Assembly (NCBI GenBank): GCA_003224715.1
Contig: QHZP01000008.1
Span: forward strand, 10,832 to 55,554
DNA from: Acidobacteriota bacterium
GTDB taxonomy: Bacteria; Acidobacteriota; Terriglobia; Versatilivoradales; Versatilivoraceae
Reading direction: 5' to 3'
Length of the DNA stretch: 44,723 nt
Below, piece after piece: positions 22,709 through 33,116 of the stretch; position 1 is the first letter of the stretch; each line of letters begins with the position of its first letter. The notes under the pieces are model-generated. The model was not told the origin of the DNA, did not search any database, and saw only the letters and a list, made by a program, of their open reading frames with translations. A program made the translations under genes and the position numbers.

Positions 22709-22723
22709 TCCTTAAGCCGGTTA

Positions 22724-23659
22724 CTATGCCAGATCCCGAACAATCTCTTCGACTGCAGTGTAAGGATCAGTTTTGCGAGCCTTGACGTCACGAGATGCCA
22801 CCTGAATTTTATCCCAGATCCCATCCTGTTGAGTAGCCCTTTCCAGGAGGCGTTCTTTTAAGAGCTCGATGAGATTCTCCTGTACCGTGTACTTACGGCT
22901 TTGGAGAGCTTGAGGAGATGCCTTCCTGAATTGATCGAAGCGATGAATCGCTGCTATCAACTCTGAGACTCCTTCGCCCTGAGTCGCCACTGTCTTTACC
23001 ACTGGCGGTTTCCAATTTTCCGAGCGAGCATCCAGGGCGAGCATCGATTCCAGTTCCTTTTCAAGCTTCTCCACTCCGGCTCGGTCGGCCTTGTTGATGA
23101 TAAAAAGATCACCTATTTCCATAATGCCTGCTTTTAGCGTTTGTAGCTCATCGCCCATTCCCGGTACCAGAACCACTACAGAAATATCCGCCACTTTCAC
23201 AACTTCAATCTCATCCTGCCCCACTCCCACGGTCTCAATCAGGATGATATCTTTTCCGGCCGCATCGAGGACAGAGATAACTTCTCGCGTCGCGTGTGAC
23301 AACCCTCCTATATGTCCGCGCGTGGCCATGCTTCGGATAAAGACACCCTCATCATTATAGAGTGCTTGCATGCGGATGCGGTCTGCCAGTATGGCCCCAC
23401 CGCTGAAGGGGCTGGTAGGATCGACAGCGATGATTCCCACAAGCTTGCCGAGTTTCCGATAAGCCAGGGCCAGCTTATCTACCAGTGTGCTCTTGCCACT
23501 ACCAGGAGCTCCCGTGACTCCGATGACGAGAGCTTGACCGGTTCGAAAATAGATTCCTTTTAGGATTTCTCGCGCCTTAAGGTCACCATTCTCAATTAAG
23601 CTCATGGCCCGAGCGATAGCGCGCGGATCCGCACTCAGAATTCTTTGGATAAGCTCCAT
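22724..23659 (-). CDS. meaB: Methylmalonyl-CoA mutase-associated GTPase MeaB (ArgK family)
   Basis: IGVTGAPGSGKSTLVDKL Walker A, IAVDPTSPFSGGAILADRIRM, IETVGVGQDE, NKADRAG. Confidence 0.94.
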   Translation of the reverse strand: MELIQRILSADPRAIARAMSLIENGDLKAREILKGIYFRTGQALVIGVTGAPGSGKSTLVDKLALAYRKLGKLVGIIAVDPTSPFSGGAILADRIRMQALYNDEGVFIRSMATRGHIGGLSHATREVISVLDAAGKDIILIETVGVGQDEIEVVKVADISVVVLVPGMGDELQTLKAGIMEIGDLFIINKADRAGVEKLEKELESMLALDARSENWKPPVVKTVATQGEGVSELIAAIHRFDQFRKASPQALQSRKYTVQENLIELLKERLLERATQQDGIWDKIQVASRDVKARKTDPYTAVEEIVRDLA

Positions 23660-24801
23660 TACACTCTTAACAGTTGGCGGGCGATGACAAGACGTTGAAT
23701 CTCACTGGTGCCTTCCCCCAGTGTGCAGATCTTGGAATCGCGATAGAATTTTTCGACGGGATAATCCTTGATGTAGCCATATCCTCCATGAATCTGAATC
23801 GCTTCTGCAGCCACTCGCACACCCACTTCGCTGGCGTAGAGCTTGGCCATGGAGGCCTCTTTGGTCGCACGTTTCCTTTGGTTTCTCAAACAGGCCGCTC
23901 GGTAAGTTAACAACCTGGCCGCATCGATTTCCGTGGCCATGTCCGCCAGCTTCCACTGAATAGCCTGAAACTCGGCAATGGGTCTCCCAAACTGTTTCCG
24001 TTGCCGAGAATAATTCAAAGAGGCTTCAAAGGCACCTTGAGCCATACCCACAGCCAAAGCAGCAATGGAGATTCTTCCACCGTCAAGAATTTCCAGACAG
24101 TTGATAAATCCCTGGCCCTCCTTTCCTAGCAGGTTCTCTGCAGGAATGCGACAATTCTCTAAAATAACCTCAGAGGTGTCACTGGCCCGGCAGCCTAATT
24201 TGTTTTCTTTCTTTCCGGCTCGTAATCCTGATGTTCCCTTTTCCAGGATGAAAGCTGAGATGCCTTTATTGCCTTGGTCGCGGTCTGTTACTGCCATTAG
24301 GACAAAGATATCGCCATAAGTGCCATGGGTGGTGAAGGTTTTCGATCCGTTGAGAACGTAGGAATCTCCATCCTTGACTGCGGTAGTTTGGGTTCCACTG
24401 GCGTCACTCCCAGCTTCAGGTTCGGTAAGTCCCCAAGCGCCAAGTTTCTCTCCCGAGGCTAGCGGAGCCAAATAGCGGTGCTTCTGGGCATCGGTTCCAA
24501 ACGTGAAAATGTGATTGGAACAAAGTGAATTATGGGCGGCCACGCTTAACCCAATGGCGCCATCCACTCTGGAGATCTCTTCAATAACACTGACATATTC
24601 GATATATCCAAGCCCCGCTCCGCCGTATTCCTGAGGGAGGAGAACTCCCAAAAAGCCCAAGCGAGCCATCTTTCTCATAAGATCCAGCGGAAACTTCTGG
24701 GCCTCATCCCATTCCATTACATATGGAGCTATTTCCAATTCTGCAAATTCTCTGGCCAAACGTCTGATTTCAAGCTGCTCCTCGGTGAAATCAAAATCCA
24801 A
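23659..24801 (-). CDS. Acyl-CoA dehydrogenase
   Basis: [65 protein letters not shown] overlap with the meaB start. Confidence 0.95.
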   Translation of the reverse strand: MDFDFTEEQLEIRRLAREFAELEIAPYVMEWDEAQKFPLDLMRKMARLGFLGVLLPQEYGGAGLGYIEYVSVIEEISRVDGAIGLSVAAHNSLCSNHIFTFGTDAQKHRYLAPLASGEKLGAWGLTEPEAGSDASGTQTTAVKDGDSYVLNGSKTFTTHGTYGDIFVLMAVTDRDQGNKGISAFILEKGTSGLRAGKKENKLGCRASDTSEVILENCRIPAENLLGKEGQGFINCLEILDGGRISIAALAVGMAQGAFEASLNYSRQRKQFGRPIAEFQAIQWKLADMATEIDAARLLTYRAACLRNQRKRATKEASMAKLYASEVGVRVAAEAIQIHGGYGYIKDYPVEKFYRDSKICTLGEGTSEIQRLVIARQLLRV

Positions 24802-25077
24802 AGTACCTCCTCGTGTATCACGAGTTACGAATTTCTTTCTCTCAGTTCACTCAAAATCATTTTAACCAATCAATTAAGAAAAAAATATACCAATCCTTGA
24901 GGTGAAAAGGGAGTCAGAGAAGGCCATTGAGTGAAGGCTTGATAGAACTTCACCAGGAGGGGTGGCAGGCGGAAGACTCTCAGCTCGTCCTACTTTGGAA
25001 TTGAGAGTCTGTATTACAGGCTGCTAGTGGTCATATGATATCAAGTGAAAGCCAAAGTTCTCTAGGAGGAACTTCAG

Positions 25078-25533
25078 ATGGAAAGACAGAACATTGCTTC
25101 TGGAACTTGCTGGGAACCTATCGTTGGCTACTCGCGCGCTGTCCGGATCGGAACCGATGTTTTTGTGTCCGGAACGACAGCGACTGACGGGGCTGGCAAT
25201 ATTGTTGGTCGAGGGGATCCTTACGCACAGACTGTCCAGGCTCTTAATAATATCGAGAGGGCTTTACATTTGGCTGGTGCCAGCCTAAAGGACGTGGTTC
25301 GAACACGCATGTATGTCACCAACATTGGTGATTGGGAAAGAATCGGAAAGGCTCACGGCGAGTTCTTTCATGAGATTAGACCCGCGACCAGCATGGTGGA
25401 AGTAAGCCGTCTCATCGATCCAGCTATGCTGGTGGAAATCGAGGCCGATGCGAGGATCCTTGAATCGCAGGCTGACGTCGAAAAAGCCAGGGGAGAAGTT
25501 ACGCTGAAGACCGAAGGAAAGGGCGATGCCTAA
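25078..25533 (+). CDS. RidA/YjgF family protein
   Basis: [14 protein letters not shown]...[36 protein letters not shown]...[34 protein letters not shown]. Confidence 0.92.
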   Translation: MERQNIASGTCWEPIVGYSRAVRIGTDVFVSGTTATDGAGNIVGRGDPYAQTVQALNNIERALHLAGASLKDVVRTRMYVTNIGDWERIGKAHGEFFHEIRPATSMVEVSRLIDPAMLVEIEADARILESQADVEKARGEVTLKTEGKGDA

Positions 25534-25540
25534 AGGCTTT

Positions 25541-26302
25541 CTACTTTCTTTCTTCAAGCTCATGAAGCACAACTTCTGTCCAGGTGACAGGCTCCTTGGT
25601 GAAGAGATTCTCAATGATCCGAGTTCGAATCTCATTTTGAATTCTTGAGATAGACTTGCGGCCGTCGATGACCAAGAAGTTGAATTCCTTAGCCAATTGA
25701 TCGAATTCTCTTAAGAGTTGAGTCTGGTATTTCTTAAAGCTGTCATAAATGTCCAGGCCAGGGTTCAGGTCCATTCCGGCTTCCCAATAATCCATCCGAT
25801 TGGAATCCAGCACGCGGCGCGTAAGAGTATTGAAATCAATTTTTAAATAGAAAACCAGATCAGGGACTAAAGCAAATCCGAACAGGTCGCGGATCCACTG
25901 AGGATCGACATTTCTTACTTTGGTGCGAGCAAAAACGGTAAAGATATAACGGTCGGCTAGTACTACGTAACCTGCCCTCAGAGCTGGAACGATTTCGTTT
26001 TCCAGGCGATCGGCAAAGTCGGTGGTATACAGCAGGGTGTAGGTCAATGGATTAAGCCAGTGACCTTCCTTGGCGTCGCCAATCGTCTTTCCGACCAGCT
26101 TGGAGCGGGTCCAGCCGGTTTCCATGACTGCAAAGCCTTGTATCTCCAACCATTCTTTCAGCAGTTGGATTTGAGTGGAGCGACCCACCCCGTCCGTGCC
26201 TTCAATCGTTATCAGTTTCCCTTTAAGCTGGTTAAGATCCACATTGGGAAGGCCCAATCCGAAATACTTTTTTGGTCTTTCAACCAGGTTATAGCCTACC
26301 AT
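25541..26302 (-). CDS. Thymidylate-kinase-like protein with variant P-loop (GTDGVGRST)
   Basis: KLITIEGTDGVGRSTQIQLLKEWL, TTDFADRLENEIVPALRAGYVVLADRYIFTVFAR; paralogous to the upstream gene and overlapping it by 14 nt. Confidence 0.82.
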   Translation of the reverse strand: MVGYNLVERPKKYFGLGLPNVDLNQLKGKLITIEGTDGVGRSTQIQLLKEWLEIQGFAVMETGWTRSKLVGKTIGDAKEGHWLNPLTYTLLYTTDFADRLENEIVPALRAGYVVLADRYIFTVFARTKVRNVDPQWIRDLFGFALVPDLVFYLKIDFNTLTRRVLDSNRMDYWEAGMDLNPGLDIYDSFKKYQTQLLREFDQLAKEFNFLVIDGRKSISRIQNEIRTRIIENLFTKEPVTWTEVVLHELEERK

Positions 26303-26987
26303 TCTTTTTCTCTAGCAGTTGGCTAGTGATCTCTCGCACTTCGTTCTGCTGCTCCTGAATAGTCTTGGTACCATCAATGACTTTCAGCCCAAACTCTTCC
26401 ACGATCCTGTCATATTCCTGCAAAATCCTGCTTTGAAACAGACGAAAACTTTCCACGACATCCTTGCTCAACCTTAGATCCATACCGGCTTCGTAGTACT
26501 TTAATTGCATTCGCACACTAAGAAGGCGCTCCAAAGAAACCTCGATCGGAACCTTAAAATAGAATGCTCCATCGGGCTTGATGGCAAATTGATAGAGCAT
26601 GCGCACCCAAAGCGGGTGCACACCTCGAACCGTATCCCTTCCGAAGGCTGTATAAGCATAGCGATCGGCAATGACAATCATGCCGGCTTTTAGTGGGGGA
26701 ACAATTTGGTAATTAAGCCGATCGGCAAAATCTGTGGCATGAAGAAGACTGAAGGTTGTGGGAGTAAGCGTATCGGTTTTTTTCCCCTCCTTAGTCGCTT
26801 TCTTAACCAGTGGAGAGGAATTCCATTCGGTGAAGAACACACGCCGGCCTTGCGCTAACAGCCATTTCTGCAACAGAATCATTTGAGTAGTCTTTCCTGA
26901 ACCATCGATTCCTTCTGCGATAATGAGCTTACCAGGATAATTATGGTTTTGGTTTAGATTAGACATGCTTTTAGTTGTCATGCTCAT
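26289..26987 (-). CDS. Thymidylate-kinase-like protein with canonical P-loop (GIDGSGKTT)
   Basis: KLIIAEGIDGSGKTTQMILLQKWLLAQG, HATDFADRLNYQIVPPLKAGMIVIADRYAYTAFGRD. Confidence 0.85.
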   Translation of the reverse strand: MSMTTKSMSNLNQNHNYPGKLIIAEGIDGSGKTTQMILLQKWLLAQGRRVFFTEWNSSPLVKKATKEGKKTDTLTPTTFSLLHATDFADRLNYQIVPPLKAGMIVIADRYAYTAFGRDTVRGVHPLWVRMLYQFAIKPDGAFYFKVPIEVSLERLLSVRMQLKYYEAGMDLRLSKDVVESFRLFQSRILQEYDRIVEEFGLKVIDGTKTIQEQQNEVREITSQLLEKKNGRL

Positions 26988-27159
26988 ACCCCTAACGGTA
27001 GCTCACAAACGGCTGCCTGGGACGTCGTGTTAACACGTGGGGACCGAGGTAAGCATACGTCAGTCGCAGGAATGAAAGCAAATGCCTCCTGGGATTGAAG
27101 CGGGGGCCAATTAGGCAAACATAGGGCTGGTTTGGATGGGAATTTTCTGCCAAGGTGAG

Positions 27160-27468
27160 TTACAGGCTCTCGAAAAATCGGTGGTCCACGACATAGGTAA
27201 AACCCTCTGGGATCGGCCTGATGTACAGTTCGGCTTTAAGTGAGTTGATACACCCATCGATCAGGACTTCCGCTAAGGGCTTGCTCTTTTCCTGAGCCTT
27301 CTTGTTAGCTGTTTCCCAGGCGACCTTGGTTAATTCAAAGGTACCCTTGTGCTGTACTCGTCCATCCAGGACCACACCGTGGCATTTCTGGAAATCTCCT
27401 TCGGCCTCAGCAGTACCGTTCATCTCCAAAGCAAAGCCTCTATCGACAAATTTAAAATCCTTTTTCAT
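27160..27468 (-). CDS. Hypothetical protein, 102 aa
   Basis: Isolated ORF with balanced soluble composition; no family recognised. Confidence 0.55.
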   Translation of the reverse strand: MKKDFKFVDRGFALEMNGTAEAEGDFQKCHGVVLDGRVQHKGTFELTKVAWETANKKAQEKSKPLAEVLIDGCINSLKAELYIRPIPEGFTYVVDHRFFESL

Positions 27469-27808
27469 CCTTCACCTCACAGGCGTGTCAGTTTAGCTTA
27501 ATTCCCGGGAGCCGCAAGTTTATTTTGCGTCAGTTACTCCTTCGGATGCTTGACTGTCATTCCGGCTTGAATGCCGCTTCTGTGATGGCAGAGTGGGATG
27601 CCATGAACCCCGAAGCGCTGAACCGAGAGACGTCCCTTAGGGTACGGAAATCATAGAAGGCTGGTGGAATATCGTGAAGATTTTCGTCACACAATTTTGC
27701 TGTTGGGAACAAACTTGATCCACCCGAAGAGAGGACATCGCCTTTTGGCCTATACATTTGTGGTTTTGTGATCTAGTGTGATACGAAATTTAGATTCGAG
27801 TCTCAAAT

Positions 27809-29623
27809 CTATTTTCGCAAGAGATATTTCCTCAGCTGCCTCACTGCAATTGAGCCCTGGCCGATAAGGGCCTCATCAAATGCCCGCTGATTGAAAGCGT
27901 CCTTTTGGAGTATGCGATAATCGCTTTCCAACCCCAGGATTTCATCATACCCCAGGAAATACTGGGCCAGTTGGGTGCTATCCAGCTTGGCCCGTAACAG
28001 CTTTTTTTCGGCCTGGGCCTGTTCTTGAAATCCCTCCTCGACCATGAATTGCATGGCTTCCTCCGGGCTCATTCGGCCGCAGTGTAACTGGATATCCATG
28101 AGAATATTGGCGGCTACAATCATGTCACCCCGGCGAGCGAAGAACTCGTAGCGCGCGTTCTGGTTTCCGCCATAACCTAATCGGATCATCAAATTCTCCC
28201 CGTAGACCGCCCATCCTTCCACAAACGGCGCATTCCACAGCACAGCCCGCAGCGGGTTCAAATTTCTGCGAGAATAATAGTATTGGGTGTGGTGACCCGG
28301 ATACGCCTCATGCATTGCAGTGAGCTGCACTTCGTAACGGTTATTAGCACGCAGATAGGACTCAAGCCGAGCAGCATTCCAGGAGGGATCAATGGGGTCG
28401 ACATAGTAAGTGGCCTGCCATTGAGGCTTCGACTCCAATACGCCAGGAGCCAGATACTCTGCGGCTGCCACACCTCTCTTAAACAGCGGCATTTCTCTTA
28501 CTATCAATGTTTCTTTGGGTGGAAGTTCCAGTAAATCGTGCATTGTTATGAAACCTCGCAAGTCATCCAAGTTACGTCGATGAGCCTCCACCAGGTCCTC
28601 AGCCTTGGGATGATCTTTGGAAAGCTCATCTTTCACAGCGCGTATAATTTGATTTTGAACTCGAGGCGCATTTGGTGGCTTGGGAAGAGGTTTTTGTGGG
28701 AACAGTTCTTTATGGAGCCGAACGGCCAGTGGAAAAAGCTCAAGCCTGGCTTTCTTGAATGCCCCCTCAGCCTTGGGAATGATGGATTCAGGAGTTAGGT
28801 TCGTTTGTAAGGCCAAAGGAAATTTCTTGCGATATCGATCGGCTCCAAGCCGCCAGTCTCCAGAACTTCGCGGTAGCAACTCTTGCTCTAGAAATTTCTG
28901 ATAGTCCTCCACAGCCTGTAGGGCAGAATTTCTGGCTGCTTCCGCCTGGACACAAAGGCTCTCGGAGACACCTCTACTCGCCCGAATGAATTCGGCGACT
29001 TCGCTGTTCAATAATTCGATTCGACCTTTATTGTCTTCGATGGCTTGCTCGGTATAAACCCGGGCGGGATTCTTTAATTGATCTTTGATCTGTTTTAGAA
29101 AAGTGGGAAGCTCTTGGAGGAGCCCGAGCAGGCTGCGCAGCCGGATTTGAAGGGAAGCAAAATCACCATGGATAATGTCAGAAATCCGGCTAGCAACCAT
29201 CTCTCGGGGATCGTAATAGGGAAACGAGTCGTGCAAGCGGGGATCCCATTCCCAGTCTCTTATCTCGGCGAGATAAAGGAGCTCCAGTTCAATCCCGTCC
29301 GACATGATTTCGACGTCTACTTGTTCGTCCAGGCGAAGCCTACTCTTGTCAATCGAGGTCAGGCGAACCTTCTCTTGTCCCAAAACTTTTTGGCGTAAGT
29401 CCAACCCATGGGGAGATAAATCGGCCCAGCGATCATCAAAGCGCCGATCGCCTATAAACGTGGCCAGATGGGGCTTGGCCAAAAAAAGAGCATCCAGATA
29501 TTCCCTTTTGAGAGTTGCCAGATTATTCATTGGTTTCCGCTTCGAACAGGAACTGAATACACACATGGATGAAAGCCAAAGAATCAGAGATAGGACTAAG
29601 GATCGTGTTTGTCTTATCTTCAT
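27809..29623 (-). CDS. DUF885 family protein, probable lipoprotein
   Basis: Signal plus lipobox-like LWLSSMCVFSSC; QLTAMHEAYPGHHTQYYYSRR (HExxxGHH) and FVEGWAVYGE typical of DUF885. Start chosen at MKIRQTRS. Confidence 0.9.
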   Translation of the reverse strand: MKIRQTRSLVLSLILWLSSMCVFSSCSKRKPMNNLATLKREYLDALFLAKPHLATFIGDRRFDDRWADLSPHGLDLRQKVLGQEKVRLTSIDKSRLRLDEQVDVEIMSDGIELELLYLAEIRDWEWDPRLHDSFPYYDPREMVASRISDIIHGDFASLQIRLRSLLGLLQELPTFLKQIKDQLKNPARVYTEQAIEDNKGRIELLNSEVAEFIRASRGVSESLCVQAEAARNSALQAVEDYQKFLEQELLPRSSGDWRLGADRYRKKFPLALQTNLTPESIIPKAEGAFKKARLELFPLAVRLHKELFPQKPLPKPPNAPRVQNQIIRAVKDELSKDHPKAEDLVEAHRRNLDDLRGFITMHDLLELPPKETLIVREMPLFKRGVAAAEYLAPGVLESKPQWQATYYVDPIDPSWNAARLESYLRANNRYEVQLTAMHEAYPGHHTQYYYSRRNLNPLRAVLWNAPFVEGWAVYGENLMIRLGYGGNQNARYEFFARRGDMIVAANILMDIQLHCGRMSPEEAMQFMVEEGFQEQAQAEKKLLRAKLDSTQLAQYFLGYDEILGLESDYRILQKDAFNQRAFDEALIGQGSIAVRQLRKYLLRK

Positions 29624-29936
29624 GAGTCGCTCCAAATCTTGTTAACAACATCGAATTCTCGTCACCAGCTAAATTCTCTAATTGTGCCGGTTATTTGTCA
29701 TGGAGAATCTGTGCGTCCAAGCCACGCCTTGAGAGTTACTGGCCTTGCCAATTGTGGGCAATGTAAAGTTATTTACCATCTCAGTTGAGACTTAGGAGGA
29801 GTAGCCGGCCGCGGAGACCCTGTAAACATTTCATTTGGTGTTATGCTGCCTTTTGCCTATAATAAGGTTTGGCCCTTCCTATTTTTTCTTGATTCAGGCA
29901 ATCATACATTTCCTATTTTTTGGCTAGGAGAAGATT

Positions 29937-30992
29937 ATGAGTCTTCGATTATGGAAAATTTGGTGGGGCTACGGTAATCGCCTTTCTATGAAAGGAAGAA
30001 TTGCCCTAGGTATCACCATCTCGCGTTTGATTTTTCTTCCTGTGATCTTCCTCGCTATTTACTACATCGCAGGGATGGTACATGCAACTAACCAAATCGC
30101 CACTGTAGACGCCAAAGTGGCCCGACTGGCTGAACAGATCATTTCCGAAATTGGGGAACTGCGGAGAGCGGAAAAGAACTACTTACTGCTCAAGGACCCT
30201 TCTTACCTAAAGAAAATCAACGAAGTTTCGCAGTTGGTCATTGCTCAGATTGAAGATGGTTTATTTATCTCCTCTTCTGAAAGGAACCGTCTTGCGGAGA
30301 TGAAGGCGGCCGTTAAATCTTACGTCAATAACATTGAAATCGTCTCCCAATCGACTGCACCGGTGAAGGATGTTGCTGCCCTCAATCAGTTTTCAAATAT
30401 GGTCCGCAATTACCAGCAGAGGATTGATAGCTTGCTGGCGGCAGCCAGCAGTTTCAAATCCCAGGAAGAAATATCCCAGTCAATCGATGAAATCAGCAGT
30501 GAAGCGATGTCCTTTGATCGTTTCATTGTCCAGTCGGTCATCGCCTCGGAGCCCAAGCGATCCAAGATATTGGCCGAACTTCAAAGCAAAGGGGATGAAA
30601 TCGCTGCCCTGGCGCGCCAAGTAAATGAAAACAGTTGGAAAAAAGTGGAGGAGGAGCGAAGCCACGCTGAACAGCTGGGCAACCGCGCAACCCTCTTCAT
30701 TACCATTACATTGACTGTTACCCTGCTGTTTAGTTTCGCCTTTACCTGGTATCTACCTAAAAAGGTGTTGAACCCTATTCGTGAAATCACTCAAGCCTTG
30801 CGAAAAGCCTCCAGCGGGAACTATGATGTGTTCTTGCATTTATCGGCCAAGGACGAACTGGGTGAACTCGTGAACGAGTTTCACAACCTCGTTGAACATA
30901 TGCGAGAGCGTGAAATTCATAAGCCGCCGCCCCTAAATGGAATACCTCCCAGTAGAGCTACGGTTCAACCAGAGAGCTTCACCGTCTTTTGA
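29937..30992 (+). CDS. Membrane receptor with HAMP domain and no recognisable output domain
   Basis: TM (LIFLPVIFLAIYYIA), long helical periplasmic region, second TM, LPKKVLNPIREITQALRKASSGNYDVFLHLSAKDELGELVNEFHNLVEHM (HAMP), then a short tail and stop. Confidence 0.82.
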   Translation: MSLRLWKIWWGYGNRLSMKGRIALGITISRLIFLPVIFLAIYYIAGMVHATNQIATVDAKVARLAEQIISEIGELRRAEKNYLLLKDPSYLKKINEVSQLVIAQIEDGLFISSSERNRLAEMKAAVKSYVNNIEIVSQSTAPVKDVAALNQFSNMVRNYQQRIDSLLAAASSFKSQEEISQSIDEISSEAMSFDRFIVQSVIASEPKRSKILAELQSKGDEIAALARQVNENSWKKVEEERSHAEQLGNRATLFITITLTVTLLFSFAFTWYLPKKVLNPIREITQALRKASSGNYDVFLHLSAKDELGELVNEFHNLVEHMREREIHKPPPLNGIPPSRATVQPESFTVF

Positions 30993-31077
30993 TCCTAATT
31001 CACGAGGGTGACAAAGTACTGAGAGGTAGGGGTTTGAATTTTGCTCGGGATGAAAGAGGGAATCTAGGTCTCTTGGC

Positions 31078-31563
31078 TTAGGCCCAGTCCTCTTGTGGGA
31101 AAGACACGCCAAAAAAGTTAGTGGTATGGATAAATTCTATTCCCACTTGGCCTGTTGTGTCGTTCTCTCTTGTGCCGATCCAAACTACGCGAAACTCTGA
31201 CCATTCTTCGCTAATCTTAAGACGCAGCTTGAGGACAGCTTCTACCTCAAGTTCGTGGACGGTAAAGATACGGGCGCCATACTTACTAACCAAAAGAGTT
31301 TCACTTTCTTCTTCAAATTCGCACCCATGCTTGTCCTTGCCTTTAATGAATACCGAGATTTTAACCATCGCTCTCGGACTACGTCTCAATACATACCCTT
31401 TGATTTCTTTTTTGTTCTGATTCGTTACGTCACTGCTCATTTTTTCAATTATCCTCACGCGATTCAGGCCATCTAGAATTGAGCTGTCAACGGTTTGTCC
31501 GGAACTACGAAACTCATTGATCTTATCGGGCAACACCAATAAAGGATTAGAAATTATTGCCAT
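31078..31563 (-). CDS. PilZ-like domain protein
   Basis: RRSPRAMVKISVFIKGKDKHGCEFEEESETLLVSKYGARI...VWIGTRENDTTGQVGIEFI: RxxxR retained, second motif degenerate. Start uncertain; an internal ATG (MSSDVTNQ) is possible. Confidence 0.6.
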   Translation of the reverse strand: MAIISNPLLVLPDKINEFRSSGQTVDSSILDGLNRVRIIEKMSSDVTNQNKKEIKGYVLRRSPRAMVKISVFIKGKDKHGCEFEEESETLLVSKYGARIFTVHELEVEAVLKLRLKISEEWSEFRVVWIGTRENDTTGQVGIEFIHTTNFFGVSFPQEDWA

Positions 31564-31696
31564 AAGGGGGTTAAACCCGCAACCAGCCAGCGCTTCAGGC
31601 GCAAAGGACCGGCATGGGAAGTAAAGAGGAAAAATCCACTAGGGCTGAATCCCAGGTTTGAAATGGCAGGTGTTCCCACTATTCAGACTCGAAATC

Positions 31697-32941
31697 CTAA
31701 TGAAACACCATGCTGGCGTAAGAGACGGCTGAACCCGTGTTGCGATCATCCATCACATTGTACTTCAGAAGCCGCCCCTCCTGGGCTTCTAACAAATTTA
31801 ACATCGTATAGATGCACGGAAAGCCACAGATGCGACGGCTATCGTGGTCACAGGCAATTGAGGCCCAAAATCCGTCTTTGTCCAGTTTCTCGATGTGCTT
31901 AAGCTTCGCCTCGTCTTCCTGTTTGAGCTTGGCAAGTTCCAGATCATCAGGCGCAAGGGCGTCGCCAAATCTTAAACCGATATGCGCCAGGTCAGCGGCC
32001 GCAATTAGACATGTTCGAAGTTTGCTCTTTGCCAGCAGTTCTCGTAGGCTATCTATAAATTGCTGGAATTCTTCAACGGCATGAGGGGACTTACGATCAT
32101 AAATCATCTGATGAAAGGAGCCACAGAGAATGGGTAACACTTCAAATTCCTTTCCATTGGTGAGGAGGTACCTCAAAAATACCATTTGAAATTCAATGGA
32201 GTGTTCCTGTTTGTGCACGAATTCGTCTTCAAACAAGTGGTCACCGCATTTCTCTTTTAAATTTTCCAGCAAAGAGCGATTGGTCCTTATTGTCCCCAAG
32301 GGAGTTTCAAAATCCTTACAGGTTGCCACAAATAAATGATTGGTCTGAGCATGAGCTGTTCCAAGAACTACGAAGAGGTCGAAATCACCTTCTTTGATTT
32401 GTTCGTAAGCCCAGGCGTAACATAGGGCGCCCACGCGCAAATCGATGTGGGGTGCCATAATGGCCTTGGGCGGTTTGTTAGCAAGCACTGAGTCACGACT
32501 TCTCTGTTTCCGCACCTCTTCGAAATGCTGATCCAGCTTGGTTCTCAGCTCTCCCGGGTCAGCCGAATAACTGGTTCCAGCATGGACAGGCAGGCGTTTG
32601 GAAGCATTCCGGAATTCTTTTTCCAAATCAGACTTGCGCGCCAAATATTTTTCGCTTTCCAGGAACAAATTGGTATCCAGTTGAGTGATAAGGTCGTGAA
32701 GTTTTTCGGTGTACAGGAACTGGCCGAAGTGCCGCATATAGGCGGCCTGGATGTCACGAATCGAGTGCTGGCCATCAAACATGGTAACGATGAAATAAAC
32801 AGGCAAAGGGAGAAAAACTATCTTGTCCGTCATATTTAGCGGGTCTCGTAGACAAACGAATTTTTCCCCTTGGGAATTTACCGGAAAGGCCTCAAGGTAG
32901 CGCAGTTTGGGAAAGTCCATCAAGTTAACTCCCTGTTCCAA
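31697..32941 (-). CDS. Memo (AmmeMemoRadiSam protein B) family protein with N-terminal PqqD-like region
   Basis: C-terminal Memo motifs: IMAPHIDLRVGALCYAWAYEQI, KQEHSIEFQMVFLRYLL, AADLAHIGLRFGD, DSRRICGFPCIYTML. N-terminus LPLPVYFIVTMFDGQHSIRDIQAAYMRHFGQFLYTEKLHDLITQLDTNLFL. Confidence 0.85.
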   Translation of the reverse strand: MEQGVNLMDFPKLRYLEAFPVNSQGEKFVCLRDPLNMTDKIVFLPLPVYFIVTMFDGQHSIRDIQAAYMRHFGQFLYTEKLHDLITQLDTNLFLESEKYLARKSDLEKEFRNASKRLPVHAGTSYSADPGELRTKLDQHFEEVRKQRSRDSVLANKPPKAIMAPHIDLRVGALCYAWAYEQIKEGDFDLFVVLGTAHAQTNHLFVATCKDFETPLGTIRTNRSLLENLKEKCGDHLFEDEFVHKQEHSIEFQMVFLRYLLTNGKEFEVLPILCGSFHQMIYDRKSPHAVEEFQQFIDSLRELLAKSKLRTCLIAAADLAHIGLRFGDALAPDDLELAKLKQEDEAKLKHIEKLDKDGFWASIACDHDSRRICGFPCIYTMLNLLEAQEGRLLKYNVMDDRNTGSAVSYASMVFH

Positions 32942-33116
32942 AAAGTCAGGAAGTGGTAAACTTCAGCCTGTGGAACTACCGTCGACTGTCATTTCGACAT
33001 TCTCATTTTAGTAGGAAGTTTTCTAGTCTCCAATAGTTTCCTTTGTCGTGTTTTGCCGACAGACCTCTACGCATGCGAGGGACGAGATCGAACGAAGACC
33101 CCTGGCTGAGCTGAAG

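Noticed and set aside
22310-24801. Complete propionyl/methylmalonyl-CoA module as a novel system
   Set aside because: mce, meaB and acyl-CoA dehydrogenase are a common arrangement; the mutase is simply not in this window.
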